A stretch of DNA of 5,963 nt from positions 1 to 5,963 of the forward strand of contig JAAWGY010000160.1 of NCBI GenBank assembly GCA_022795575.1, in the 5' to 3' direction. Shown piece by piece: positions 5,520 to 5,963 of the stretch; the first letter of the stretch is position 1, and each line of letters opens with the position of its first letter. The notes under the pieces were generated by a model. It was not told where the DNA came from, did not search any database, and saw only the letters and a list, made by a program, of their open reading frames with translations. Source of the stretch: Angelakisella sp. (lineage in GTDB: Bacteria > Bacillota > Clostridia > Oscillospirales > Ruminococcaceae). A program made the position numbers and the translations under genes.

Positions 5520-5530
5520 TAACTGTTGCC

Positions 5531-5559
5531 AGTATAGCACGGGGAATGGGTGTTGTCAA
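5531..5559 (-). promoter_or_regulatory. Sigma-A promoter of the oadB riboswitch transcript
   Basis: On the minus strand the -35 box TTGACA (5559-5554) is a perfect consensus, the spacer is 17 bp, and the -10 box is TATACT (5536-5531). The predicted start near 5524 leaves only about 11 nt before the first aptamer helix and a total leader of about 189 nt to the oadB ATG. Such a strong promoter in front of a terminator fits control mainly by attenuation. Confidence 0.9.
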
Positions 5560-5618
5560 CGGGGTTTTGGCGGGGGGCAGGGGATTTTGTGAAGGTTTTT
5601 TGTGGCTTGGCATGGGCA

Positions 5619-5725
5619 GGGCCTGTCCGCAAAAGGCCCGCAGGGCGCTAAAAGTTTCGGTCAAGCCTTTTCAAAGGCTTGCGGGATCCAAGGGCAGAGC
5701 CCTTGGGCGCTCCCCGCAGGGAGCG
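5619..5725. repeat. Tandem perfect hairpin cluster, probable dispersed intergenic repeat
   Basis: Four inverted repeats follow in a row: GGGCCT/AGGCCC (5619-5624 with 5634-5639), CAAGCCTTT/AAAGGCTTG (5662-5670 with 5673-5681, 2-base loop), CCAAGGGC/GCCCTTGG (5688-5695 with 5699-5706) and CGCTCCC/GGGAGCG (5708-5714 with 5719-5725). The last three are perfect and nearly adjacent, an arrangement typical of mobile or dispersed intergenic repeats in GC-rich Clostridia. No credible gene overlaps; short open frames here are translations of the repeat. It lies upstream of the oadB promoter. Confidence 0.6.
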
Positions 5726-5803
5726 AAAGGCCCCGGGGCGCTATTCCACAGATAGGGCGTGAGCCAAGGAGCACGAGGTCTGCCGTTCTGTTATAGGCCG
5801 TTA

Positions 5804-5891
5804 GGCCGCGGTTTTTAACAGCTGCTTTTGGGTGAGGCTGGGGGCAATGGCGGGTTGGTAGCCACCTGGCGGGGAAGCGCAAACCGCGGCC
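5804..5891. repeat. 11-bp inverted repeat with arms 66 nt apart in a gene-free region
   Basis: GGCCGCGGTTT (5804-5814) and AAACCGCGGCC (5881-5891) are perfect inverted copies separated by 66 nt. Just before the left arm TAGGCCG occurs twice (5794-5800 and 5802-5808). The enclosed segment has no credible coding frame. It could be the closing helix of a structured RNA or the ends of a small element; nothing in the sequence decides between these. The rest of 5726-5803 holds nothing I can identify. Confidence 0.4.
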
Positions 5892-5924
5892 GGGGTTAGG
5901 AGTAGCCGCTTTCTCCCCAAAACA

Positions 5925-5957
5925 GCCCGCCGCGCGCCGCAGGCGCTGGAGGCGGGC
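5925..5957. terminator. GC-rich two-part hairpin at the window edge, possible terminator
   Basis: GCCCGCC (5925-5931) pairs with GGCGGGC (5951-5957), and inside it GCGCC (5934-5938) pairs with GGGCGC-type partner GGCGC (5942-5946) around a GCA loop. On the minus strand the stem is followed by TGTTTTGGGG, a weak T-run; on the plus strand by GCATTT before the window ends. It may end transcription of a gene lying beyond the right edge. The direction cannot be fixed. Confidence 0.4.
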
Positions 5958-5963
5958 GCATTT

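Noticed and set aside
5378..5520. T-box leader in front of oadB
   Set aside because: A GGTGG-like string occurs near the terminator only on the opposite strand, there is no specifier stem or antiterminator bulge, and the yybP-ykoY elements explain the leader in detail.
4253..5755. A 500-residue plus-strand open frame opposite oadB and its leader
   Set aside because: Its product is His/Gly/Asp-rich low-complexity sequence without motifs, it mirrors the well-supported OadB gene and riboswitch on the other strand, and it has no ribosome binding site.
5661..5882. A 73-residue minus-strand open frame in the right gene-free region
   Set aside because: It lacks a good ribosome binding site and its C-terminal part is a direct translation of the perfect hairpin repeat.

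Overview
The window looks like part of a chromosome from a high-GC member of the Clostridia, probably Oscillospiraceae/Ruminococcaceae-like. This is inferred from GC-rich coding sequence, strong AAGGAGG-type ribosome binding sites, near-consensus sigma-A promoters, a lipoprotein with a Gram-positive-type lipobox, and a Na+-pumping decarboxylase module. No rRNA, tRNA, CRISPR array, transposase or phage gene is visible.

Layout, left to right. Positions 1-133 hold no credible gene but contain three consecutive GC-rich hairpins. At 134-865 (minus) is a secreted SIMPL/DUF541 lipoprotein. Positions 866-1046 hold a 19-bp palindrome and a strong intrinsic terminator. That terminator ends a minus-strand set of three genes, read from right to left: a membrane acyltransferase-like protein (HGSNAT/DUF1624, 2015-2770), an HD-domain phosphohydrolase (1357-1950) and an 83-residue stand-alone FakA/DAK-associated domain (1047-1298). 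Diverging from the acyltransferase, with its own good promoter, is alanine racemase (alr, 2877-4034, plus). It converges at a 2-bp gap on a minus-strand pair: the beta subunit of a Na+-translocating decarboxylase (oadB/gcdB family, 4175-5335) followed by a 41-residue OadG-like membrane peptide (4037-4162).

The most informative region is the leader of that pair. A perfect TTGACA-N17-TATACT promoter (5531-5559) drives a leader of about 189 nt. The leader contains a clear yybP-ykoY (Mn2+) riboswitch aptamer (about 5415-5519), and an intrinsic terminator (5378-5426) reuses the 3' strand of aptamer helix P1. The architecture predicts that ligand binding prevents termination and turns on a membrane ion-pump subunit plus its tiny partner. 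The gene families I know to be controlled by this riboswitch are mainly Mn2+ exporters and TerC-like or P-type ATPase proteins, so an OadB-type target with no carboxyltransferase or biotin subunit in the window is the best candidate for a new regulatory connection.

Positions 5560-5963 contain no credible gene. They hold a cluster of perfect tandem hairpins that looks like a dispersed repeat, an 11-bp inverted repeat with arms 66 nt apart, and a GC-rich hairpin at the window edge.
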